From Nemertoderma westbladi (lineage: Eukaryota; Xenacoelomorpha; Nemertodermatida; Nemertodermatidae): 64,000 bases of DNA. The stretch covers positions 1 to 64,000 of the forward strand of contig JAUCBJ010005785.1 of assembly GCA_032718475.1 (NCBI GenBank), given 5' to 3'. Below, in pieces: positions 55,701 through 64,000 of this stretch. Position 1 is the stretch's first letter, and each line of letters opens with the position of its first letter. A program made the translations under genes and the position numbers. The notes beneath the pieces are model-generated. The model did not search any database. It saw only the letters and a list, made by a program, of their open reading frames with translations, and had not been told where the DNA came from.

Positions 55701-58700
55701 TATTAATTGGTAGGGTTATTATGAGGCAGACACACAATTGTTAGGTTTATTATGAAGCAGACACACAATTGGAAGGTTTATTATGAGGCAGACACACAAT
55801 TGTTAGTTTTATTATTAGGCAGACACACTATTAATTGCTAGGGTTATTATGAGGCAGACACACAATTGGTAGGTTTATTATGAGGCAGACACACAATTGG
55901 TATGTTTATTATGAGGCAGACACACAATTGGTAGGTTTATTATGAGGCAGACACACAATTGGTACGTTTATTATGAGGCAGACACACAATTGGTAGGTTT
56001 ATTATGAGGCAGACACACAATTGGTAGGTTTATTATGAGGCAGACACACAATTGGTAGGTTTATTATGAGGCAGACACACAATTGGTATGTTTATTATGA
56101 GGCAGACACACAATTGGTAGGTTTATTATGAGGCAGACACACAATTGGTAGGTTTATTATGAGGCAGACACACTATAGGTAGGTTTATTATGAGGCAGAC
56201 ACACTATTGGTAGGTTTATTATGAGGCAGACACACAATTGTTAGTTTTATTATGAGGCAGACACACAATTGGTAGGTTTATTATGAGGCAGACACACAAT
56301 TGTTAGTTTTATTATGAGGCAGACACACAATTGGTAGGTTTATTATGAGGCAGACAACACATTGGTAGGTTTATTATGAGGCAGACACACAATTGGTATG
56401 TTTATTATGCGGCAGACACACAATTGGTAGGTTTATTATGAGGCAGACACACAATTGGTAGGTTTATTATGAGGCAGACACACAATTGGTAGGTTTATTA
56501 TGAGGCAGACACACAATTGGTAGGTTTATTATGAGGCAGACACACTATAGGTAGGTTTATTATGAGGCAGACACACAATTGGTAGGTTTAATATGAGGCA
56601 GACACACAATTGGTAGGTTTATTATGAGGCAGACAACACATTGGTAGGTTTATTATGAGGCAGACACACAATTGGTATGTTTATTATGCGGCAGACACAC
56701 AATTGGTAGGTTTATTATGAAGCAGACACACAATTGGTAGGATTATTATGAGGCAGACACACTATAGGTAGGTTTATTATGAGGCATACACACTATTGGT
56801 AGGTTTATTATGAGGTAGACACACAATTGTTAGTTTTATTATGAGGCAGACACACAATTGGTAGGTTTATTAAGAGGCAGACACACAATTGTTAGTTTTA
56901 TTATGAGGCAGACACACAATTGGTAGGTTTATTATGAGGCAGACACACAATTGGTAGGTTTATTATGAGGCAGACACATAATTGGTAGGTTTATTATGAG
57001 GCAAGCTCACAATAGGTAGGTTTATTATGAGGCAGACACACAATTGGTAGGTTTATTGTGAGGCAGACACACAATTGGTAGGTTTATTATGAGGCAGACA
57101 CACAATTGGTAGGTTTATTATGAGGCAGACACACAATTGGTAGGTTTATTGTGAGGCAGACACACAATTGGTAGGTTTATTATGAGGCAGACACACAATT
57201 GGTATGTTTATTATGAGGCAGACACACAATTGGTAGGTTTATTATGAGGCAGACACACAATTGGTATGTTTATTATGAGGCAGGCACACAATTGGTAGGT
57301 TTATTATGAGGCAGACACACAATTGGTAGGTTTATTTTGAGGCAGACACACAATTGGTAGGTTTATTGTGAGGCAGACACACAATTGGTAGGTATATTAT
57401 GAGGCAGACACACAATTGGCAGTTTATTATGAGGCAGACACACAATTGGTAGGTTTATTATGAGGCAGACACACAATTGGTAGGTTTATTATGAGGCAGA
57501 CACACAATTGGTAGGTTTATTATGAGGCAGACACACAATTGGTAGGTTTATTATGAGGCAGACACACAATTGGTAGGTTTATTATGAGGCAGACACACCA
57601 TAGGTAGGTTTATTATAGGCAGACACACAATTGGTAGGTTTATTATGAGGCAGACACACAATTGGTAGGTTTATTGTGAGGCAGACACACAATTGGTAGG
57701 TTTATTATGAGGCAGACACATAATTGGTAGGTTTATTTATGAGGCACACACACCATAGGTAGGTTTATTATGAGGCAGACACACAATTGGTAGGTTTATT
57801 ATGAGGCAGACACACAATTGGTAGGTTTATTATGAGGCAGACACACAATTGGTAGGTTTATTTATGAGGCACACACACCATAGGTAGGTTTATTATGAGG
57901 CAGACACACAATTGGTAGGTTTATTATGAGGCAGACACACAATTGGTAGGTTTATTGTGAGGCAGACACACAATTGGTAGGTTTATTATGAGGCAGACAC
58001 ATAATTGGTAGGTTTATTTATGAGGCACACACACCATAGGTATGTTTATTATGAGGCAGACACACAATTAGTAGGTTTATTATGAGGCAGACGCACAATT
58101 GGTAGGTTTATTATGATGCAGACACACAATTGGTAGGTTTATTATGAGGCAGACACACAATTGGTAGGTTTATTATGAGTCAGACACACAATTGGTAGGT
58201 TTATTATGAGGCAGACACACAATTGGTAGGTTTATTATGAGGCAGACACACAATTGGTAGGTTTATTATGAGGCAGACACACAATTGGTAGGTTTATTAT
58301 GAGGCAGGCTAACAATTGGTAGGTTTATTATGAGGCAGACACACAATTGGTAGGTTTATTATGAGGCAGACACACAATTGGTAGGTTTATTATGAGGCAG
58401 GCTCACATTTGGTAGGTTTATTGTGAGGCAGACACACAATTGGTAGGTTTATTATGAGGCAGACACACAATTGGTAGGTTTATTATGAGGCAGGCTCACA
58501 TTTGGTAGGTTTATTGTGAGGCAGACACACAATTGGTAGGTTTATTATGAGGCAGACACACAATTGGTAGGTTTATTATGAGGCAGACACACAATTGGTA
58601 GGTTTATTATGAGGCAGGCTCACATTTGGTAGGTTTATTGTGAGGCAGACACACAATTGGTAGGTTTATTATGAGGCAGACACACTATAGGTAGGTTTAT

Positions 58701-59020
58701 TATAAGGCAGACACACAATTGGTAGGTGTATTATGAGGCAGACACACTATTGGTAGGTTTATTATGAGGCAGACACACAATTGGTAGGTTTATTATGCTT
58801 CAGACACATAATTGGTAGGTTTATTATGAGGCAGACACACAATAGGTAGGTTTATTATGAGGCAGACACACAATAGGTAGGTTTATCATGAGGCAGACAC
58901 ACAATTGCTAGGTTTATTAAGAGGCAGACAACACTATTGGTAGGCTTATTATGAGGCAGACACACAATTGGTAGGCTTTTGATAGACGGATACACACTTG
59001 GTGGGTTTATTATGAGGGCA
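52780..59020. repeat. 31-bp minisatellite, about 200 copies (6.2 kb)
   Basis: The unit has period 31, GACACACAATTGGTAGGTTT plus ATTATGAGGCA. The first unit overlaps the last 12 bases of the exon at 52698-52791, so each unit is a copy of the exon end, the GTAGGT donor and the first 17 intron bases. Central units are nearly uniform; both the 55.0-56.9 kb part and the distal 57.5-59.0 kb part carry more substitutions and indels. Common variants alter the donor-like word (GGTATG, AGTAGG, GATAGG, GGAAGG). Every forward frame is closed within a few units. Confidence 0.97.
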
Positions 59021-59396
59021 TATTATGCTCATCTTTCTTTGTTTCGGGAAATATTTACATACGTTGTTTATATATAATTTTCCATTATAAGATTATCAAC
59101 ATCAATTAAATATAAATAAACAAACACATTAGATTAATCTCGTAATAAATTTTACTTCAAAGTTTAAACATTAACTTTTAACACGTGTAATTTATTATAA
59201 TCTAAATATAATCCGCAGATACGCCATATTTAGGGTGAGACTTTATAGTGTCATTTTGCAACAGACCTACAGTATCTGAGCAGCACACTGTAAATAAAGT
59301 GCTACTTTACACACCAAGTATGAATTAATAATAACCATTAATTAGTCCATCCCATCCTTGAAACGAACGCGTTTTGGATAAGTTCCTGTCGCCAGT
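59021..59396. other. AT-rich flank of the 31-bp array
   Basis: Contains the tentative terminal exon at 59265-59293 described with the exon at 52698. Otherwise nothing is visible. Confidence 0.3.
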
Positions 59397-59534
59397 TTAA
59401 TTTATCCTGAAGGGCTGCGTGAGAGCTGGGGGCGGTTGAGGTGCCTCGTTTGCGTAAACAACTCCGTAACTCAATACAAACATGACGATTAAAAGCAACA
59501 CAGCTTTGATATAGTTTACCATATTCGATTCCAT
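59397..59534 (-). CDS. Small putative secreted peptide
   Basis: A 45-codon minus-strand ORF begins MESNMVNYIKAVLLLIVMFV, has a typical signal peptide with predicted cleavage after VVYA, and leaves a short Pro-rich mature part (NEAPQPPPALTQPFRIN). The next frame downstream stays open further and reads QDKLNWRQELIQNAFVSRMG, so a one-base shift would give a longer mature peptide of about 36 residues. No family was recognised. It could be a peptide precursor or a chance ORF. Confidence 0.35.
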   Translation of the reverse strand: MESNMVNYIKAVLLLIVMFVLSYGVVYANEAPQPPPALTQPFRIN

Positions 59535-60047
59535 AATACGTGATGGACGAATGTTATATATAATTTAAATAAAATTTATTGATAATAATATGTATGCAGA
59601 TTATATTGCTTTTATAATAAATATAAAAGACACGATAGCTTGGTGGTTTTATTTATACAATAAAATTGAAAGTGAGACCGAGTTTCCACTGAATAAACGA
59701 TATATAAATACTTTACTTTGGCGGCTTTATCTCATTATGTAATGAATCAGTAAATTACAAAATACTTTGCATCCAATTAAATTACCATTATCTTATTTAT
59801 CAAATTCAAAAAATAGTTAAAAAGCTTTTAAAAACTTTTAATGGACAATTATTTTGAATAATCATGTTCATTGATAGTATATCGATTTCTTTTATCGGTT
59901 TTCAAATCTGTAGAAATTACTTCTGAAATAATTATGTTTGGATCGGAATGTATTTCGTAGGAATGTATTAACCCACACTACTTCCTTTGTGAGCAACATA
60001 GCTCCATAGTCATAATAAAATGCACAGCATGTTCTGTAAGGTGGTAG
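59535..60047. other. No gene recognised
   Basis: AT-rich sequence upstream of the LINE remnant and, in minus sense, of the small secreted ORF. Confidence 0.35.
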
Positions 60048-60880
60048 GTTGCTCCCAAAATATACAACAAAATGATTCTATATAGAATTAGGCCTCACAT
60101 AGAGAAACTGCTGCCTAAGATCCAAAACAGATTTCGACCAAATAGATCAACAATAACTCAGATACTTGCACTACAGAGACTAATTGAAGGGATTAAGTCA
60201 AAGGATCTCCCCGCAGTCATGACTTTTGTGGACTTCAAGAAGGCATTCGACTCCATCCATAGAGGTAAAATGCTGGAAATCCTAAGAGCTTATGGAATAC
60301 CCGAAGTAATTTTCGTTGGCATTGGATTGTTATATTGTGACACAGAAGATCAGGTATACTCTTACCAGATGGTGAAACTGAGTTCTTCTCAATCCTGGCT
60401 GGCGTACTGCAAGGTGACACATTGGCGCCATTACTATTCGTAATTGTACTGGATTACGCAATGAGGATGGCCACAAAGAGTGAAGATTTCGGATTCACAC
60501 TACAAGAACGCAGATGAAGTAGATATCCGGTAACTACAGTCACAGACACCGACTTTGCGCATGACATCGCCCTGCTCTCTAATACGCTAGCAGATGCACA
60601 GCTTCTACTGAATAATGTGGAGAGGGCTGCTAAGGAGGTTGTATTGTATATAAATGCTACCAAGACCGAATTCATGACTTTTTATGTTGATGGAAACTTG
60701 ACAAGAATTGAAAATAATCAGCTAAGGGAGGTTGACGACTTCCAGTACCTTGTGTCATGGATAGAGAGTAGCGAAAAAGACATAGAAGTGTCATGGATAG
60801 AGAGTAGAAAAAAAAAGACATAGAAGTTAGGAAAGCAAAGGCATGGGTAGCTCTATCAACAAGCGCGAAATCGCGCAAAG
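60048..60880 (+). mobile_element. LINE reverse-transcriptase remnant, second family
   Basis: Successive frames give IYNKMILYRIRPHIEKLLPK, FRPNRSTITQILALQRLIEG, TFVDFKKAFDSIHRGKMLEI, AGVLQGDTLAPLLFVIVLDY and DFAHDIALLSNTLADAQLLL, the ordered blocks of a non-LTR reverse transcriptase. A frameshift lies near 60350 and a stop near 60515. The catalytic FADD motif reads FAHD, so a metal-binding Asp is lost. A 35-bp tandem duplication (GTCATGGATAGAGAGTAG) occurs at 60754-60825. Inactive. Confidence 0.9.
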
Positions 60881-61568
60881 GTCCGCGTCTACTAACGCAT
60901 TACTGTTAGTTATATTTTAGAAGTTAGTAATAATGTCATCATGTAATCATAGTCTTTTGTTCGTTATGAAATTATACGATATCTGTTAAGTTAGTACATA
61001 TCTGCAAAAGTTTCATCAGTATTTTTAAAAGAAACGTTCTTTCTATCAATGGATTGTATAACGCAATTGTTTTTAAGTTCTGTAACATTATGCTATTGTA
61101 CAAGAATAACGATGTCATTGTGAAATAATACATTTTATATAAAAGCGATGGTTCGTTTGAAGACATATGGGACATCTGCGGGAATGTACTAATCTGGAAC
61201 ATTTCTGCAAAAGGAAACTGTAGCTTAATATGTATTTATAATATGTATTATGTTTATTGTTACTTTAATTATTTTTAGAAATACAAGTGTTTTTTTAAAT
61301 AACCTTGTTTTGTTGTAAATAAGGTACACAGTGGTTTAATACCTTTGAATGGCTGCTAAGCTATATTTCATATATTTACCCTCGAATGCATTAAATGCTG
61401 GGAAATATTTGCCTCCAGTTGTAGACATTAGAATGACGTCATGTGATATTTAGTACGACAGTGGTTACATACTGGACATACATCGTAAACGTATGGGCTG
61501 GAGTAGGGACATACTGATAAATAATGTCGCACTGCGATATATAATATGTCGTTATTTGGCAGTGTGAA
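60881..61568. other. Spacer before the ZZ-type membrane protein gene
   Basis: No gene is seen. This is the presumed promoter and 5' UTR region of the gene starting at 61569; no clear TATA box is visible. Confidence 0.4.
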
Positions 61569-63251
61569 ATGTTTTCGAATAAATTAAATATATTCTTGGT
61601 TTTTTTTATCTTACCTTTATTTTTAGCTCTGATACTTCATTTGTTGTGCATTGTATGGAAACCTAAGGATATGGGGCTGATTTGTGATATTGAGTTGCCG
61701 GAGTTGCTACTAAAGAGCTCGCTGCTCGGAATAGGTCCTTCCGCCGACTCCAAGAACTACTCGGCCCTCGACCATAGAACCAATCGACCCTACTTGAACA
61801 ATGAAACGGTGAGTTTTTATATATTTCTGAACCGAGCGAATAATTAATTAGTACGTAATTACTTTATTATGTATAATAATTGGTACGCAATAAACTGTTC
61901 TTAAGAATCACAGACTTCTGACTCACCCCTCAGAAACAATGTGTTGAACAGTTATAAAAGTGTAAAAGTATTATCCTTTTCCATTTATATGCTTTAGGAA
62001 TTAGAGTCACAAAGCCGACATCTGGCTTGGTTGGAGCAGGCCAAGGGGTCCTTCTCCGATTGGTTTGGGGCCATAGAAGAATTATCTCCTGATGAAGCTA
62101 AGGTTGGTGGCAAGATGGAGGTGTGTTGGGGGCGGGGTGGGGGGGGGTGGAATTATCAATGGTTTGGTATCTAGGGTGGGGTGTATCTGTGGTTTGGTAT
62201 AGGTATAAGTGGGGGGGGGGGGGGGGGGGGGGGGGGGTCTATGGCGTTTGGTTGGTAAATTGTATTGATAATTAATTGTAATTTACCAATCATTATTTAT
62301 TATTCTAGGATAGGCACTTTTTCGTATCTCGATTCGGCGATCAACTTCCTTGTAAGAGCAGTTGTAACAATTGTCTTTCGGACCTCAGGGATCGAACACG
62401 ATACCGTTGTTTGGACTGTAAGGATACGGACTTCTGTGGGAACTGTTTCACAAGTAAGTCATTGGGTTATCTCGTAAATATATATTGTAAAGTTATCTCC
62501 AGACTCATTCCTCTGTAGTCTTTCACTTCTGATTTCTCTTATTAATAACTTGGTACAATATCATTCAATCGATTATATTTCTGTGTTGGTGAGAAAAATA
62601 GACTCCCAGATGTAAAGTAAAGAAAGTAAAGTAAAGTAAAGTAAAAGTAATGTAATGTAAAGTAAAGTAAAGTAAAGTAAAGTATAGTAATGTAATGTAA
62701 TGTAATGTAATAATGTAATGTAATAATGTAATGTAATGTAATGTAATAATGTAATGTAATGTAATAAGGTAATGTAATGTTATGTAATGTAATGCAATGC
62801 AATGCAATGTATTGTAATGTAATGTAATGAAATGTAATGCAATGTAATGTAATGTAATGTATGTAATGTAATGTAATAATGTAATGTAATGTATGTAATG
62901 TAATGTAATAATGTAATGTAATGTAAAGTAATGCAATGCAATGTAATGTAATGTAATGTAATGTAATGTAATGCAATGCAATGCAATGCAATGTAATGTA
63001 ACGTAATGTAAAGTAAAGTAATGTAATGTAATGTAATGTAATGTAATGTAATGTAATGTAATGTAAAGTAAAGTAAAGTAAAGCAATGTAATGTAATGGA
63101 TGTAATGTAATGTAATGTAATGTAAAGAATTCTTCCTTGTATGCGGTAATTTCACATGAAAGCTCCATCTTTTGAGCCGGACCACAGTTGCTATGGTTGT
63201 AGTATTCCCTGCCACAATAGTTTCACCGTATGTTTCGGCCTCGCTTCGCAA
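61569..63251 (+). CDS. Membrane-anchored protein with ZZ-like zinc finger, first four exons
   Basis: Exons: 61569-61808 (ACG|GTGAGT), 61998-62120 (or to 62102), 62309-62453 (ACAA|GTAAGT) and 63163-63251 (CGCAA|GTATGT), with matching phases 0, 0, 1, 0. The protein starts MFSNKLNIFLVFFILPLFLA LILHLLCIVW, an uncleaved signal anchor with a very short cytoplasmic N-terminus, so the rest is probably lumenal or extracellular. It continues with PELLLKSSLLGIGPSADSKN and LAWLEQAKGSFSDWFGAIEE. Exons 3-4 encode HFFVSRFGDQLPCKSSCNNC, RTRYRCLDCKDTDFCGNCFT and DHSCYGCSIPCHNSF: three CxxC pairs with RYxCxxC as in ZZ fingers, but the usual HxxHxF end is replaced by further Cys/His. The rest of the gene is beyond the window. 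A lumenal ZZ-like finger is unusual; no named family was recognised. Confidence 0.7.
62211..62237. repeat. 27-G run in intron 2
   Basis: This is the longest homopolymer in the window, preceded by G-rich tracts from 62128 (GGGGCGGGGTGGGGGGGGTG). On the coding strand of the gene, it could form a G-quadruplex in the intron RNA. Confidence 0.9.
62617..63125. repeat. (AATGT)n microsatellite in intron 3
   Basis: About 500 bp of 5-bp units AATGT with blocks of AAAGT and AATGC, entirely within the third intron of the ZZ-like gene. Minus-strand frames of over 200 codons (ITLHY repeats) are artefacts. Confidence 0.95.
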
Positions 63252-64000
63252 GTATGTTTGATTGTCTATTTTTATTGAGTCGGTTTATTGTGTAAGTATG
63301 TTTGTTTGTCTATTTTTATTGAGGCGGCCTATTGCTTAAGTATGTTTGATTATCCATTTTTATTGAGTCGGCCTATTGTGTAAGTATGTTTGTTTGTCTA
63401 TTTTTATTGAGGCGGCCTATTGCTTAAGTATGTTTGATTGTCTGTTGTTATTGAGTCGGCCTATTGTGTAATTTTTTTGATTGTCTGTTTTTATTGTGTC
63501 GGCCTATTTTGTGAGTTTGTTTGATTGTCTGTTTTTATTGAGTCGGTTTATTGCTTAAGTATGTTTGATTATCTGTTTTTATTGAGTCGGTTTATTGTTT
63601 AAGTATGTTTGATTATCCATTTTTATTGAGTCGGCCTATTGTGTAAGTATGTTTGTTTGTCTATTTTTATTGAGGCGGCCTATTGCTTAAGTATGTTTGA
63701 TTGTCTGTTGTTATTGAGTCGGCCTATTGTGTAATTTTTTTGATTGTCTGTTTTTATTGTGTCGGCCTATTTTGTGAGTTTGTTTGATTGTCTGTTTTTA
63801 TTGAGTCGGTTTATTGCTTAAGTATGTTTGATTATCTGTTTTTATTGAGTCGGTTTATTGTTTAAGTATGTTTGATTATCCATTTTTATTGAGTCGGCCT
63901 ATTGTGTAAGTATGTTTGTTTGTCTATTTTTATTGAGGCGGCCTATTGCTTAAGTATGTTTGATTGTCTGTTGTTATTGAGTCGGCCTATTGTGTAATTT
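63252..64000. repeat. 44-bp minisatellite starting at an intron donor, continues past window
   Basis: The unit has period 44, GTATGTTTGATTGTCTATTT plus TTATTGAGTCGGYYTATTGT GTAA. The first base of the array is the G of the predicted donor of exon 4 (CGCAA|GTATGT), and most units end in AA before the next GTATGT. A block of about six units (263 bp) is repeated with exact spacing (TATCCATTTT at 63351, 63614 and 63877), with no difference seen between its copies, so a higher-order repeat is present. Confidence 0.93.

Noticed and set aside
62542-63251. Minus-strand ORFs of 208 and 228 codons (ITLHYITLHY)
   Set aside because: Translation of the AATGT microsatellite inside an intron of a plus-strand gene.

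Overview
The window is animal nuclear DNA from an intron-poor, repeat-rich and AT-rich genome. The four genes that can be named confidently are all bilaterian families: a TAK1 (MAP3K7) kinase, a Prospero/PROX homeobox factor, a Tob/BTG antiproliferative protein and the alpha/beta subunit of GlcNAc-1-phosphotransferase (GNPTAB). Long G/C homopolymers, many inverted-repeat elements and decayed LINEs suggest a marine invertebrate. A deuterostome such as a tunicate is possible, but nothing here proves the clade.

Layout. 1-1.7 kb: a fold-back repeat and homopolymers. 1.7-3.9 kb: a 50-codon TOM5-like ORF followed 102 bp later by TAK1 (one intron). 5.5-6.4 kb: a 38-bp minisatellite. 6.9-7.3 kb and 12.9-13.4 kb: two related small cysteine-rich membrane proteins (Shisa/CYYR1-like) on the minus strand, with several inverted-repeat elements and a LINE tail between them. 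14.3-16.2 kb: MITE copies and a scrambled LINE containing a fold-back insertion. 16.2-23.4 kb: a 7.2-kb array of a 69-bp unit. 23.7-25.9 kb: Prospero, in one exon. 26.5-27.6 kb: a 30-bp array. 28-35.6 kb: LINEs, a tRNA-like segment and a three-level nest of transposons. 39.5-41.5 kb: Tob with a TATA box. 43-43.4 kb: inverted minisatellites. 43.9 kb: an isolated plus-strand exon. 44.5-48 kb: GNPTAB on the minus strand, without introns. 48.8-52.6 kb: LINE remnants and hairpins. 52.7-59 kb: a short exon whose 3' end runs directly into a 6.2-kb array of a 31-bp unit. 60-60.9 kb: a second LINE family. 61.6-64 kb: the first four exons of a membrane protein with a ZZ-like zinc finger; its fourth intron opens into a 44-bp array that leaves the window.

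The most unusual observation is that two unrelated minisatellites (31 bp at 52.8 kb, 44 bp at 63.25 kb) each begin at a predicted 5' splice site and carry copies of that splice site in their repeat units, which looks like tandem amplification seeded at exon-intron borders. The named genes belong to different pathways (inflammatory/TGF-beta kinase signalling, cell-fate transcription, mRNA deadenylation, lysosomal enzyme tagging), so the window is not a functional cluster, except for a possible shared transcript of the TOM5-like ORF and TAK1.
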